64,000 nt of DNA from Hormoscilla sp. GM7CHS1pb. GTDB lineage: Bacteria; Cyanobacteriota; Cyanobacteriia; Cyanobacteriales; Desertifilaceae. The notes beneath the pieces were generated by a model, which was given only the letters and a program-made list of their open reading frames with translations, did no database searches and was not told where the DNA came from. The translations under genes were made by a program, and so were the position numbers. The stretch covers positions 434,001-498,000 of the forward strand of contig JACONN010000005.1 in the NCBI GenBank assembly GCA_014323675.1. Reading direction: 5' to 3'. Positions 16,785 to 26,654 of the stretch are shown here, piece after piece (position 1 is the stretch's first letter; the number at the start of each line of letters is the position of its first letter).

Positions 16785-17543
16785 ATGTCAGATACAACCC
16801 CATCTTCAGAGAGAAGAATTTGGCTGATTGGCGGGACAACTGAAAGTGCTAAACTGGCACGGAAACTCGCCCAATCCCAAATTTTATGTACGGTGACTGT
16901 AACTACTACAGGGGCCCGATCGCTCTATGGAGTTTCCGCTTACCTGCGGGTGCAGGTGGGGCAGATAGATGCTGCTATGATAGACCATTTCTTAAGGCAA
17001 GAGCAAATTGTGGGGATTTTGGATGCTACCCATCCCTATGCAGTGGAAATTTCCCAGATGGCGATCGCCGCTGCTGCCCAACATCACCTCCCCTATCTCC
17101 GCTACGAACGTCCAGAGTTAGACGATCGGGAGGCGATCGCCTGCGTAGAAAGCTTCGAGCAACTGCTAGCAGGAGATTACCTAAAAGGAGAAAGAGTCCT
17201 GCTAACAGTGGGTTATAAACCTTTACATCTGTTCTGTCCCTGGCAAGAAAAAGCCACTCTGTTTGCCCGCATTCTCCCCTCACCCAAATCCCTAGAAACT
17301 GCATTAGCAGCTGGTTTTACTTCCGATCGAATTATTGCCATCCGTCCTCCCGTCCCTGCTAATATAGAAAGAGAACTCTGGCGACATTGGCAAATTTCCC
17401 TGGTTGTTACCAAAGCTTCTGGCACGGCTGGAGGAGAAGATATTAAGCGCCTTGTCGCAGCTTCCTTAGGCATTCCTTTGATCGCGATCGCCCGCCCCCT
17501 GTTGACTATCTCCAACAAACTAGCGACTTATCAGTTGCCCTAG
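16785..17543 (+). CDS. cobK: precorrin-6A / cobalt-precorrin-6A reductase
   Basis: NAD(P)H-dependent reductase of the corrin ring (CobK/CbiJ), 252 residues, cytoplasmic cobalamin pathway. The start WLIGGTTESAKLARKLA is the family hallmark, followed by TVTTTGARSLYG, the VGILDATHPYAVEISQMA block and the C-terminal VVTKASGTAGGEDIK. cbiD lies next to it on the opposite strand, converging, with 19 bases between stop codons. No cobalamin riboswitch was recognised upstream. Frame intact. Confidence 0.93.
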   Translation: MSDTTPSSERRIWLIGGTTESAKLARKLAQSQILCTVTVTTTGARSLYGVSAYLRVQVGQIDAAMIDHFLRQEQIVGILDATHPYAVEISQMAIAAAAQHHLPYLRYERPELDDREAIACVESFEQLLAGDYLKGERVLLTVGYKPLHLFCPWQEKATLFARILPSPKSLETALAAGFTSDRIIAIRPPVPANIERELWRHWQISLVVTKASGTAGGEDIKRLVAASLGIPLIAIARPLLTISNKLATYQLP

Positions 17544-17562
17544 AATTTTGTTTGGCTAATTG

Positions 17563-18651
17563 TTAATTTGTAATCATTATAAGTTCTTTGGCAGAAGGAT
17601 CTTCGCTAATAATATTTCCCTGGCGATCGAACAAAATCGTGCCTACTTTTATCGAGACATTAGCATATTTTTGCACGTAATCATGGGATTCTTGACTAAT
17701 CTTTTCCGCTAGGTATCCGAACACAGCTTCAGCAAGTCCCAGCGTGACAAGTTCCTGATAAGCAGCATCAGCAGTTTTGGCATTTAACACCCCTTGCACT
17801 GCTTGCATACCGCCCCCTGTTTGTACTACAGCAGCACTAATAATTTCTAATTTCCCATCAGCTATATGGCTGGAAGTGTTAAAAATGCCTCCAGCTAGTT
17901 TAATTAACTTACCCTGATATCCAATCAAAAGTACAGATTTAGCACCGCGCCACCCAGCTTCTACTAATAAACTCCCTATCCAGTTTCCTGTTTGCACGAT
18001 CGCTGTTTCTGGTATTGGTAACCCCTGGGCAACTTGCCGACCATTGCTACCCAGACAAAATACTAGATGGGACTCATCTTTAACTTTCTGCTGCAACTCT
18101 TGGCGAAACGCTTCTAGATGGTCAGCCGCAGAAAGCGGTTGGCTTATGCCACTGGTTCCTAATAAACTTAATCCTTCTATTATGCCAAAAGCTTCGTTAG
18201 AGGTGCGTTTGGCTAGCTGGCGACCCTCTGGCATAATAATACAGACTGTTGCGGTTCGTTCGGCAGGAACGATCGGCAATAAATTACTCTGAAACAGTTT
18301 GCGAGCATAGCTATAAATGGCCGGTTGTCCAGTAGTGGTTTTCCCCAACCCTTCCCCCGCTTCTAAGACTAAACTTTCCTCGCCCCGGCAGGACAATTTT
18401 ACCCAGGCCCAAATCTGAGTATTGCGCGTCAAGTCTAAATTATCTCCCGGGTCGCTGATGGCGATCGCCAAAGCCGAACTAGCATCCAAACTTGCCACTT
18501 GGTGGATAGGAATATCTGCTGTTCCCGGCAGCAAGTCCAGGGATATTGCCTGTTTTACGTCTTTAGCATCTGTGGGTGCGAGCGCATGAACCAGGGCCGC
18601 CTTAGCAGCAGCAACAGCGAAGACTGGTAAGGTGTAGCCTGTGCGAGCCAT
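17563..18651 (-). CDS. cbiD: cobalt-precorrin-5B C1-methyltransferase
   Basis: CbiD methylates C-1 of the corrin ring in the anaerobic (cobalt-early) B12 pathway. 362 residues, the normal length. It starts MARTGYTLPVFAVAAAKAAL and contains LVLEAGEGLGKTTTGQPAIY, LLGTSGISQPLSAADHLEAF (family motif GTSGI..P), LVFCLGSNGRQVA and KSVLLIGYQGKLIKLAGGIF. Converges with cobK. Upstream lies transposase debris rather than another cobalamin gene. Confidence 0.92.
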   Translation of the reverse strand: MARTGYTLPVFAVAAAKAALVHALAPTDAKDVKQAISLDLLPGTADIPIHQVASLDASSALAIAISDPGDNLDLTRNTQIWAWVKLSCRGEESLVLEAGEGLGKTTTGQPAIYSYARKLFQSNLLPIVPAERTATVCIIMPEGRQLAKRTSNEAFGIIEGLSLLGTSGISQPLSAADHLEAFRQELQQKVKDESHLVFCLGSNGRQVAQGLPIPETAIVQTGNWIGSLLVEAGWRGAKSVLLIGYQGKLIKLAGGIFNTSSHIADGKLEIISAAVVQTGGGMQAVQGVLNAKTADAAYQELVTLGLAEAVFGYLAEKISQESHDYVQKYANVSIKVGTILFDRQGNIISEDPSAKELIMITN

Positions 18652-18660
18652 AATCTCATG

Positions 18661-18806
18661 TCAGTTATAAATCGTGTCTGCATTTATCTCCCTGACTAGC
18701 TTTTGGGCTGTAGAAATTGTCAGTGGTACGCGCGTCAACCATTCAATATGGCCTAAATATTGTAAGTTTTCTTGGGTGTATAATGATGCATCAGCTAGCA
18801 TTATAC
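18661..18806 (-). pseudogene. remnant of an IS1634/IS4-type transposase
   Basis: A short frame reads MLADASLYTQENLQYLGHIE then WLTRVPLTISTAQKLVREIN and a stop, matching the conserved D(S/A)xLYTxENLxxLxxIxWLTRVP segment of DDE transposases of the IS1634 group. Nothing of the flanking domains remains. Confidence 0.65.
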
Positions 18807-19134
18807 CGGACACTTGAAAATTTTCATGATAATCTTCTTATCGTTTTCGCAAACTGTGGGAAGATCTGATTGATTTCCATTTGAGTCCTATCCACCGTGG
18901 GGTAATCACCGGCTAAATCTGAAGAGACCACCGGTTATATAGAAGTGTAATTCCCGGTTCAAGACTCCCTTAACTCCCTAGGTCGAAATTTCACCCAATC
19001 TGTCAGGTACCGGCTCATAATGCCTAAGTGTCACTGACCATTACACCCTGACAGACCACTACTTAGCTGGACCCCGATCCCGATCGACTCTTGGTAAAAG
19101 TCAATCGGTAGATCGAGCTTGGAGACGAACAAAA
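18807..19134. other. intergenic region between transposase remnant and pheT
   Basis: No gene recognised. Contains ACCGGCTAAATCTGAAGAGA / CCACCGGTTATATAG-like short repeats and a pair TGTCAGGTACCGG / CCCTGACAGACC. Nothing further can be said. Confidence 0.4.
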
Positions 19135-19169
19135 ATGGTTCATGACAATTCATCATTAATCATGAACCA
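19135..19169. terminator. hairpin downstream of pheT
   Basis: ATGGTTCATG and CATGAACCAT form a 10-bp perfect stem ten bases beyond the pheT stop; the same arms are found past the ssb stop at 6810-6839. Confidence 0.5.
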
Positions 19170-19179
19170 TGACCAATGA

Positions 19180-21624
19180 CTAACTTCTGAGGCTGATGCT
19201 GAATTTGGAGACTAGGGCATCTCGGACCTTTTGATGGACCGGTTCCACCTCAGACTCTGTGAGGGTCCGATCGCCCGCCCGGTAGATCAACCGAAAGGCC
19301 AGACTCCGCTGTCCCGCTGGCACATTGTCACCGCGATATTCATCAAACAACTCCACCGACGCCAGCAAACTGCCACCAGCTTTACCTATCTCCCTGGAGA
19401 TATCTGCTACCGATACCTCTACTGGGGCGAACAAAGCAATATCGCGATCGCTCGCTGGGTAGGTGGAATAGCTGGAAAATAGAGGTGTGATGTGAGAATC
19501 ACGCCCAAGGTAATCTACCATGAGATCGAAATCCAGCTCAAAGCCGTAGACAGCATCGGGTAACTCCAGTTGTTGACGCAGTTGGGGATGCAGTTGGCCA
19601 AACAGACCCAGGCGTTCGCCTTGTAACCATAATGAAGCAGTACGTCCCGGGTGCAGGCGATCGTCAGACCGGTCCGGTTGATACTCTACGGGACAACCCA
19701 ACCTTTCAAATACAGTTTCCAAGACCCCCTTGGCCTCGTACCAAGTCATCGGTTGTTCCCGTCCGCCCCTGGGCCACTTGCCAACAGTTCCATCGCCCCC
19801 CATAATACCCGCAAGAGACTCAGCTTCCATTAACCCATCTTCCGATCTCCAGAATATCCGACCAATTTCAAAGCCATTCAGCAGGCCATTTCCCTGTTCC
19901 AGGTTATACTGGCAGCTATAGATCAGACCTGACAGCAGTTCTGTCCGCAGGCTGGAATATTCTGTAAATAGGGGATTAGCAATATTTACCTGGCGATCGT
20001 CTTCTGATAGATTCACCGAGTAAGAATAATGCATTAACTCTGTCAGACCCGCAGCCCGAAAAGCTGCACGAGACCGCCTGATTACCATTTCTTCAATAGG
20101 CAGATAACCCAGTTCCGCCTGCGTCGGCAATGTAGAACAGAAGTTATCGTAGCCGTAGACACGAGCTATTTCCTCAATCAGATCGATTTCCCGTTCCAAG
20201 TCCCGGTAACGATAGGGTGGCACCGTCACCGTCCAGACTCCCTCTGCCTTCGGCGTCAGCTGACATCCCAGCACCTTCAGGATCCGCTCAATTTCCCCTG
20301 GCGGAATTTCCCCGATAGTTTCTGCATCGAGTTCTACATCTCCCAAAACCTGGTATACTCTGGACTGGCGCAAATCGATTTTCCGAGACCAGGCTGATGA
20401 ATCTGGGCGGCTGTCAGCCATTGCTTGCGCTATCGGTTTTGCCGATGCCAACTCTGTCAACAACTGCACCGCACGACTACAAGCTACTTCCAACTCCGCC
20501 TGGTTTACCCCTCGCTCATATCGGGCCGATGCCTCCGTTCGTAACCCTTGAGTCCGGGCCGATCTGCGCGTTACCGCTGGGTCAAACAGCGCTGCTTCCA
20601 ATAATATAGCTGTGGTCTCGGAATCGACCTCTGTTTCGGAACCCCCCATTATCCCAGCTAGGGCAACCGGCTTTTCATTAGCAGTAATCAGTAGATTTTG
20701 TGCTTGCAGGGTCCGCTGTTCGTCATCCAAGGTAGAGAGCGATTCTCCCTTATTAGCATAACGAACCCCTATTGTCAAGTCATCTCCCCCCGCTGCTGCT
20801 TGCAACCGGTCGAGATCGAAGGCATGGAGAGGCTGACCCCATTCCAACATAATGTAATTGGTGACATCCACTACATTGTTAATCGGTCGCACCCCGGCGT
20901 TCAGCAGGCGCTGCTGCAACCAACTAGGCGCAGGGCCAATTTTAATCCCGGAGAGCGCCGTTCCTATGTAGGCCGGGCATGCTTGGGTTTGGGATATTTC
21001 GATCTCTAAACTAGATATCTCCTCTGGGATAGAAATATCCGCAGTCGCCGGCAACTTTAAGGTGCCTCCGGTCAGGGCGGCTACTTCCCGGGCCACGCCT
21101 ACCATACTCAGGGCATCAGCCCGGTTTGCGGTTGAAGTCAGGTCTAGAACCACATCATCCAACCCCAGTAGCGGTCGCGCATCACTACCCACCTGAAGAT
21201 GAGGATGGTCAAAAATATGAATTCCAGCTGATTTCTTTTCCAACCCCAGTTCCGCCAGGGAGCAAATCATCCCCTCTGAAGCTACGCCACGCAGTTTAGC
21301 GCGTTTAATCTTCAAATCGATTTTCGGCAGATAGGTGCCCACAGTCGCCACCGGTACATAGATATCTGCCGTGGCATTGGCGGCTCCACAGACGATATGC
21401 AACGGTTGGGCCGCCCCTATGTCCACCTGACAGACCTGTAGCTTGTCAGCGTTGGGGTGTCGAATGGCCTCTATTATCTTTCCCACCACCACCCCATCCG
21501 CCCAACTGCGGCGATCTTCGATCTCTTCGACCTCAAACCCTGCCATTGTCAGGGTTTCGGCCAACTCTTCAGGCGCGCGCGTCAGTTCTACCAGTTCTCC
21601 CAGCCAGTTCAGTGATATCCGCAT
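19180..21624 (-). CDS. pheT: phenylalanyl-tRNA synthetase beta subunit
   Basis: Beta chain of the alpha2-beta2 enzyme that charges tRNA-Phe; 814 residues, full length for bacteria. Order: N-terminal B1 (MRISLNWLGELVELT), tRNA-binding OB fold (VVVGKIIEAIRHPNADKLQV), B3/B4 editing domain, B5 domain (VYRYRDLEREIDLIEEIARVYGY region), catalytic-like core and the C-terminal ferredoxin-like anticodon-binding domain (YPASDRDIALF). Frame intact over 2.4 kb, unlike several other housekeeping genes here. No pheS alongside, as is usual in cyanobacteria. Confidence 0.96.
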   Translation of the reverse strand: MRISLNWLGELVELTRAPEELAETLTMAGFEVEEIEDRRSWADGVVVGKIIEAIRHPNADKLQVCQVDIGAAQPLHIVCGAANATADIYVPVATVGTYLPKIDLKIKRAKLRGVASEGMICSLAELGLEKKSAGIHIFDHPHLQVGSDARPLLGLDDVVLDLTSTANRADALSMVGVAREVAALTGGTLKLPATADISIPEEISSLEIEISQTQACPAYIGTALSGIKIGPAPSWLQQRLLNAGVRPINNVVDVTNYIMLEWGQPLHAFDLDRLQAAAGGDDLTIGVRYANKGESLSTLDDEQRTLQAQNLLITANEKPVALAGIMGGSETEVDSETTAILLEAALFDPAVTRRSARTQGLRTEASARYERGVNQAELEVACSRAVQLLTELASAKPIAQAMADSRPDSSAWSRKIDLRQSRVYQVLGDVELDAETIGEIPPGEIERILKVLGCQLTPKAEGVWTVTVPPYRYRDLEREIDLIEEIARVYGYDNFCSTLPTQAELGYLPIEEMVIRRSRAAFRAAGLTELMHYSYSVNLSEDDRQVNIANPLFTEYSSLRTELLSGLIYSCQYNLEQGNGLLNGFEIGRIFWRSEDGLMEAESLAGIMGGDGTVGKWPRGGREQPMTWYEAKGVLETVFERLGCPVEYQPDRSDDRLHPGRTASLWLQGERLGLFGQLHPQLRQQLELPDAVYGFELDFDLMVDYLGRDSHITPLFSSYSTYPASDRDIALFAPVEVSVADISREIGKAGGSLLASVELFDEYRGDNVPAGQRSLAFRLIYRAGDRTLTESEVEPVHQKVRDALVSKFSISLRS

Positions 21625-21835
21625 ATTTTTGCCTCTGTCAGTTGTCAGTTGTCAGTATTTTAATGGGCGTTGCGCAAGGTCAGGATGATTTCATACCATG
21701 CCGATCGCGCACGCTGCGCGAATGCGCAGCGTGGCGCAGCCATACCTTGGTTTTTTCGCGGTCCCTATACGAACTTCTGGTCATGCTCCCCTTCACGGCG
21801 CTGCTGAGGCGCGCATGCTCCGGGATGCGCCGTGA
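21625..21835. other. intergenic region with GC-rich palindrome
   Basis: The palindrome GATCGCGCACGCTGCGCGAA / TGCGCAGCGTGGCGCAGCC at about 21702-21742 is a copy of a dispersed repeat; a related 22-base piece interrupts the redoxin gene at 61.31 kb. A second GC-rich palindrome (CCCCTTCACGGCGCTGCTG ... GCGCCGTGAAGCGGGA) spans 21787-21842. No gene. Confidence 0.6.
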
Positions 21836-22115
21836 AGCGGGAAGGAAAGGCGTAATGACTGGCAGCCTAAACTGGTCATCGTTAAGCAAGTAGCTATGAT
21901 GAGCATAACGCTCCGATTTGCAACGTCGTTACATGAAACCAGCGGAATAAGGCTAAACACGCTGGCCCAAAAGGGAAAGGATACAGGTCATTGGCCGATT
22001 TTGGACCGACCAATAAGCACTGACAACAAACCCGGCGTATGGAATCCATCTAAGGTTACGACCAATGATCTGTAGGAACGAAGTAAACCGGTTGCATTAC
22101 TCTCCATCAGAAATC
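21836..22115 (+). mobile_element. group II intron 5' (domain I) fragment
   Basis: About 280 bases match the domain I region of the intron at 1.3 kb (there 1497-1765): shared blocks include GTAGCCTAAACTGGTCA-like, CAACGTCGT, GGAATAAGGCTTACACACTG-like, AACCCGGCGTA, GGAACGAAGTAAACCGGTT. It begins and ends abruptly and carries no maturase or domain V, so it is a dead 5' fragment, possibly from incomplete reverse transcription or deletion. Orientation is opposite to the larger intron at 23.0-26.7 kb. Confidence 0.8.
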
Positions 22116-22388
22116 GGCAGAAGTAGTTCAGATTGAGTACAATACAAGTGCTTCCCTTTCGGGTATCTGAGGTGGTCGATCTCGGACGATATAGTCAATA
22201 ATTTGGCAAGGAGCGTGTATATTAACAAAAAAAAGTAAATTTAACAACTCCTTAAAAAAAGATACCGCAATCCCCGCAATGGGATAGAGTGTGAGAGCAA
22301 AGAGCGTAAATCTAGGGTGGCAATATACTGGCGATGTTGAAGCGAGTGATGCATGAGCTACTGCGTAAATCCTGATTGTCCAATTCTG

Positions 22389-23025
22389 AGTGAAATATTG
22401 CCAGTGATAGATTATATCCACTCCCAGGAGGTGATTCACCGGGATATTAAACCAGCTAATATGATTCGCCGTAACCAGGATAATTTGCTGGTTCTGATTG
22501 ATTTTGGGCTGTTAAGAACCAGGTAAACCCAACGGTGAGTGCTTCTTCTGACCAGACAGCCCTGACAGCCTTTGCCATTGGCACCCCAGGCTATGCGCCA
22601 CCAGAACAGATGGCACTGCGACCTGTCTATGCTAGCGATATCTATGCGCTCGGAGTTACCTGCGTATATCTGCTGACCGGTAAATCACCTAAATATCTGG
22701 ACTATGACCCGTCTACGGGTGAAATGCTGTGGCAGCAAAATGTGAGGGTGAGCGCTCATTTTGCTGGCGTGTTGAAGAAAATGCTGGAGGTTTCTGTCCG
22801 TCATCGCTACCAGTCGGCCAGAGAGAGCCTCAGGGCTATGGATTTAGAGCCTTATCTAGATAGTTTAGCCCAGAGTATGCTCGCGAATCGGACTACGTCG
22901 TCCCAACGGGGGTCTAATCGCCCAGGTAGCGCTAATTCTGGCAGATTTAATCCTGGTTCATCAGGGTCTAAGCAATCAGACCGGATGGCGATGCGGATTC
23001 GAGGCAGAAACGCTAAGTTAGAAGG
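22389..23025 (+). pseudogene. serine/threonine protein kinase (SpkB-like), 5' truncated, frameshifted, intron-split
   Basis: The catalytic lobe starts inside the gene: YIHSQEVIHRDIKPANMIRR gives the catalytic HRDIKPAN loop, then LVLIDFG. After TTTGGG (three Gs at about 22505-22507) the frame is lost; a fourth G would read DFGAVKNQVNPTVSASSDQT, leading into TAFAIGTPGYAPPEQM, the activation segment. The frame continues through YASDIYALGVTCVYLLTG. The N-lobe with the ATP-binding lysine is absent. The 3' end is cut at 23025 by a group II intron; the pentapeptide tail of the same gene resumes at 26655. Confidence 0.85.
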
Positions 23026-23991
23026 ATTAAACTAAGCCAGGCTGTTGCCAGCCCGACTCGTCTTCAGAACCGGACGTGAGACTTTCACCTCATCCGGCTC
23101 CTCGGTTTTCCTATCCCGGTTTTTCTCGGGTGCGGCCTTCTATACTGCCGTCCGTTTTCGTCTTTTGATGATGGCAGTAGTCATGGAGTAGTTGTAGATT
23201 GTCGTACCTATCCTTACCCCCTAATGATTTTGGTATGATGTGGTCAACTTCCCACTTGTCTCCATCCTTAAACATCCTTCCGCAGTAATTGCATTTGCCT
23301 TTCTGTCTGCCCATGAGCTTAATCACTCTAGAGCTTACCATCGGGCTCTGCCGTAGCCTCTTACTCCAGTACACGAGGTTGCCGTCCATCGGGCTTGCTG
23401 CTCCTTTTACCTTTACGTGCCTTACTATCGCCGTTTCAGAGTGTAGGATTAGCTTTTTCCCTTTGTTGTCCATGAAGTTCCACTGTCTGCCGCCGTCGGC
23501 TTTCCAGTATTTCTTCGCTATCCATGCGCCTGATTTTGTCGGATGTCTTCGATTTGCCCACCTCCATGTCAGTTCCCATAGGTAAGCGTCCAGCTTCCCA
23601 AACACTTCTTTACTGACCACCGTTCTGTGATAATTGCACCATCCCCGTATTATCGGGTTAAGTCTGCCTATCAGCGCAGCCTGTGGTGCGGCTTTGTGCT
23701 TGTCTATCACATCCTTCAACTTTTCCTTATGGTTCTTAATGGATTTGGCATTTGGTTTTATTAGAGTTAGGTAACCTTTTCCTACCTTTCCACTTCTGTG
23801 TCTGCTCACCTTATACTGCCGGATGTTGAATCCTAGGAAATCAAACCCCGGTTCTGGTCCTTCCAGTGTATGAGCCACTCTGGTTTTTTCAGGTTTTAGT
23901 TCTAACCCTATTTTTGCCAACCACTTGCCTATGACTTCTTTTGATTGCTCGATTACCTTTCGGTCTTTGTGCATTACAGCTTGTTCACCAG

Positions 23992-25010
23992 TTAGCTGGT
24001 ACAGTAGCAGCATTTTGTAAACCAGTTCTTAAACGCAGTTGTTCCAATCAGCATCATCCCCAGTTCAATTAACTGTTCTAACGCCTCCATAGCTCGTGTC
24101 GGGAAAAGTCTGACAATTGACTTAATCGTTGACCACAACATCTCAATAGGATTGAAGTCTGGTGAGTATGGTGGTAAATACTCTACTCTGGCTCCCGCAG
24201 AGGCGATCAGTTCTTCGATGCCTTCCATTTTATGGATATTAAGGTTATCCATGACCACCACATCCCCTGGATTGAGCTTCTCCACCAGTTCCTTTTCAAC
24301 AAACTCCTTAAAATCTTTACCTTTCATGGAGCCTTGAATCGCTTTTTTAGCCACAACTCCTCTCATACTCATTGCTCCGATTAAAGTCATTTTCCTTCCC
24401 TTGTAAAACTGTCTTAAACAGAAGGCAATAGGAGCCTTTCTCACTCTCGTGTCCAGAGACGCCCACCCATGTCGCTGCCGGTCAGGCGAGCGACAGGGTA
24501 GGCGCTCTCGGACACGACCTGGCCATCTCGCGACTCATCCCTACCCAGAAAGCTGTCTGGTCAATAAATATCAATTTCTCTTGGGGTATATCTCGAATCC
24601 GATTCCGGTAATCAACTCGCTGCTTTTGACCATCTTCAGTTACCACTTTTTCCGACCGATAAGTTTTTTTTTAGGGTTAGCCCTTCTTTTTTGAGGAACT
24701 CACACATCCCCCCAACACTGACATAAATCTCTTGCTTTTCTAAGAGATGTTCGCGATCCTGCCGCACTGTCCAATCCGGATAATCTTTCACCATCTGAAC
24801 AATAAAATCTCGATGAGGTTCTAGCTTTCCCGGACGATTTGGACCAGGGTTTTTAGGAGTTATATCTTGAGTTTCTCGATGTCGTTTGATATAACTATGA
24901 ACAGTAGCAGGGCTAATCATAAACTGGTCTGCGAGTTGCCGAATTGAGCCAAAGCCCAATTCATAAGCAGTGACGACTTTTCTTCTAAAATCAAGAGAGT
25001 AACGGCTCAT
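23992..25010 (-). pseudogene. IS630-type transposase, two frames, disrupted by a palindromic element
   Basis: The N-terminal frame, starting MSRYSLDFRRKVVTAYELGF, is a helix-turn-helix domain (SIRQLADQFMISPATVHSYI). At a run of nine As (GLTLKK) the frame changes and the next frame reads KTYRSEKVVTEDGQKQRVDY then EKLIFIDQTAFWVGMSREMA, giving the first catalytic Asp. A9 slippage is a common way for IS630 enzymes to be expressed. The palindromic element then brings a stop. The last part reads VVVMDNLNIHK (second Asp) and YLPPYSPDFNPIEMLWSTIK (final Glu). Inactive because of the palindromic insertion. Confidence 0.87.
24449..24516. repeat. palindromic element inside the transposase
   Basis: CGTGTCCAGAGACGCCCACC and the matching GGTAGGCGCTCTCGGACACG enclose ATGTCGCTGCCGGTCAGG-type core. 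Inserted in the DDE domain of the IS transposase, where it adds a stop codon. Confidence 0.85.
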
Positions 25011-26370
25011 GAGTGAATCCGGTCTGAATCGAGTGTAGCCCCAGTTTATCACAAAATCGTTACACCTATTTTCTGAACAAGCTGTACCACGAAATCATCG
25101 GCATATCGCACTACCCCTAGTTCCTTTTGACTATCTCTCGTTGCGGGCACTACTTTTCTCACCTCTGTTTCCATACCATGTAGGGCTATATTTGCTAGCA
25201 GTGGGGATATTACTCCTCCCTGTGGCGTGCCCGCATAGGTTGGTTGGTATGCGTGCCTGTCCATCACCCCGGCTTTTAACCATTCCCGAATCTTCTTTCG
25301 GATTGGTGATGAGTTATTCAGTTTTCCTAGTAGTGCGTTGTGGTCTATTCGATCGAAGCATTTTGCGATATCTGCATCTAATACCCACTTGGGCATTGCT
25401 TTAATGCTGCTAAATATCGCTTCCACGGCATCATGACATCCTCTTCCAGGTCTGAACCCATACGAATTGGTCTCGAACACTGCTTCCCATTCCGGCTCTA
25501 GTGCTATTTTGACTAATCCCTGTAGGGCTCTGTCGTACATTATCGGTATCCCCAATGGCCGCTTTTCATCTCTTCCAGGTTTGGGTATCCATACCCTACG
25601 AGTTGGCCTAACCTTTTTCCCGTCGTTGACTCTGAGCTGCTTCACCAAAGACCGTCTTTCGGAGGGTTTGAGTGCAACTACCCCATCTATTCCCGCCGTT
25701 TTCTTGCCCTGGTTTTGCTGGGTTACCTGTCTCACCGCAATCATTTTTGCGGACCATGACCTCGTAAGTAGTCCCTGGAGCCTGCGTACTAGCTGTTTGT
25801 CTCCTCTCTGGGCCGCTCTGTAGATACGATGAAAGAATCTTGTATACAACCCGCTCCGGCTTGCGCCAGGGGGTGGCATTCCAGTCATATACTACCTTTC
25901 CAGGTGTACACCGTGACATGTTAAATCCTACTAACCTCTACATTTCAGTTAACCGTGAGGGCGTCAGCTCTATCCCGTCCATTACAGATGGTCGTTTGCT
26001 TCTCCACTCAATCTCTCCCAGTTGTGACCTGCTAATGACTCGCAGAGGTTGCGCCTTTGGTGGCTACTCAGCAATCGACCTTACTGAGAGTACATCAACT
26101 GGTTTACTTCGTTCCTGTAGATGATTGGTTGTGACTTTAGATGGATGTCCCTACGCCGGGTTTTTGTCGGTGCTCACTGGTCGGTGAAATACCCGCCAGC
26201 GACCAATATCCTTTCCCTTTTGGGCCAGTGTGTAAGCCTTATTCCACTGGTTGTCTCTGACGACGCTGCAACACTTCACTTTACGTTCCTCTTAGTCACC
26301 TGCTCGACGTTGGCCAAATCAGGCTATCAGCCATTGCGCCTTTCCATCCCGCTTTACGGATTGATGCCAT

Positions 26371-26438
26371 CGCGTCCGGGAGCACCCACCCGGTCGTGTC
26401 GCTCCCGCGCACGACATGGGTGGGTGTCTCCGGACGCG
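26371..26438. repeat. palindromic element inside intron domain I
   Basis: Arms CGCGTCCGGGAGCACCCACC and GGTGGGTGTCTCCGGACGCG with a GTCGTGTCGC...GCGCACGAC core. Interrupts the ribozyme between bases corresponding to GCGATGGCATC of the 1.3-kb intron. Confidence 0.85.
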
Positions 26439-26654
26439 AAGCTACCGTAGGGATGGTGCTTTCACTCCTGCACCTGGAGGGGTGGACTTTCACCACCATC
26501 ATCATTGGATTTCACCGGCCTTCCTCGGTGTCTCCACCGGTAGTCGGTTAATCCTTACTAGTTGTCAGGACTAATGTAATCCTGCTAGGGGTCTCGGTCT
26601 TACGGTCTGTGACAAGTCACTTCCATTTACACCTTTACCCTAAACGAATCGCAC

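Larger units (their letters stand above)
23977..25084 (-). mobile_element. IS630-type insertion sequence
   Basis: 1108 bp with terminal inverted repeats CAGCTTGTTCA at both ends and a TA dinucleotide on each flank (23975-23976 and 25085-25086), the target preference of the IS630/Tc1 group. It is inserted exactly after the YADDFV codons of the maturase. It contains a two-frame transposase and a palindromic element at 24449-24516. Confidence 0.9.
23111..25919 (-). pseudogene. ltrA: group II intron reverse transcriptase/maturase, split by IS630-type insertion
   Basis: Homologue of the maturase at 1920-3722. The N-terminal part starts at ATG 25919 (MSRCTPGKVVYDWNATPWRK), changes frame near 25840 (an extra T in CTTTC) and runs to VVRYADDFV, the catalytic motif. 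There the IS element is inserted. The C-terminal part resumes as HKDRKVIEQSKEVIGKWLAK with the maturase NPIIRGWCNYH and an HNH domain (CNYCGRMF, VDHIIPKSLGG, HDYCHH). Removing the insertion and the extra T would leave a complete protein. Confidence 0.9.
23026..26654 (-). mobile_element. group II intron, antisense in the kinase gene, interrupted by an IS630-type element
   Basis: Read on the minus strand, the 5' end GTGCGATTCG starts at 26654 and the 3' end GCTTAGTTTAAT lies at 23026; domain V (GAGCCGGATGAGG...CTCACGTCCGG) is at about 23067-23101. Closely related to the intron at 1.3 kb. A palindromic element (26371-26438) lies in domain I, and an IS element splits the maturase. It is opposite in direction to the kinase gene it occupies, so it could not be spliced from that gene's transcript. 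Confidence 0.88.

Noticed and set aside
18652..19134. Cobalamin riboswitch ahead of cbiD
   Set aside because: No B12-box-like element seen; the region holds transposase debris.
22128..22439. Minus-strand frame ahead of the kinase fragment, with one hydrophobic segment
   Set aside because: Lies opposite the kinase catalytic loop and has no ribosome binding site or relatives I recognise.
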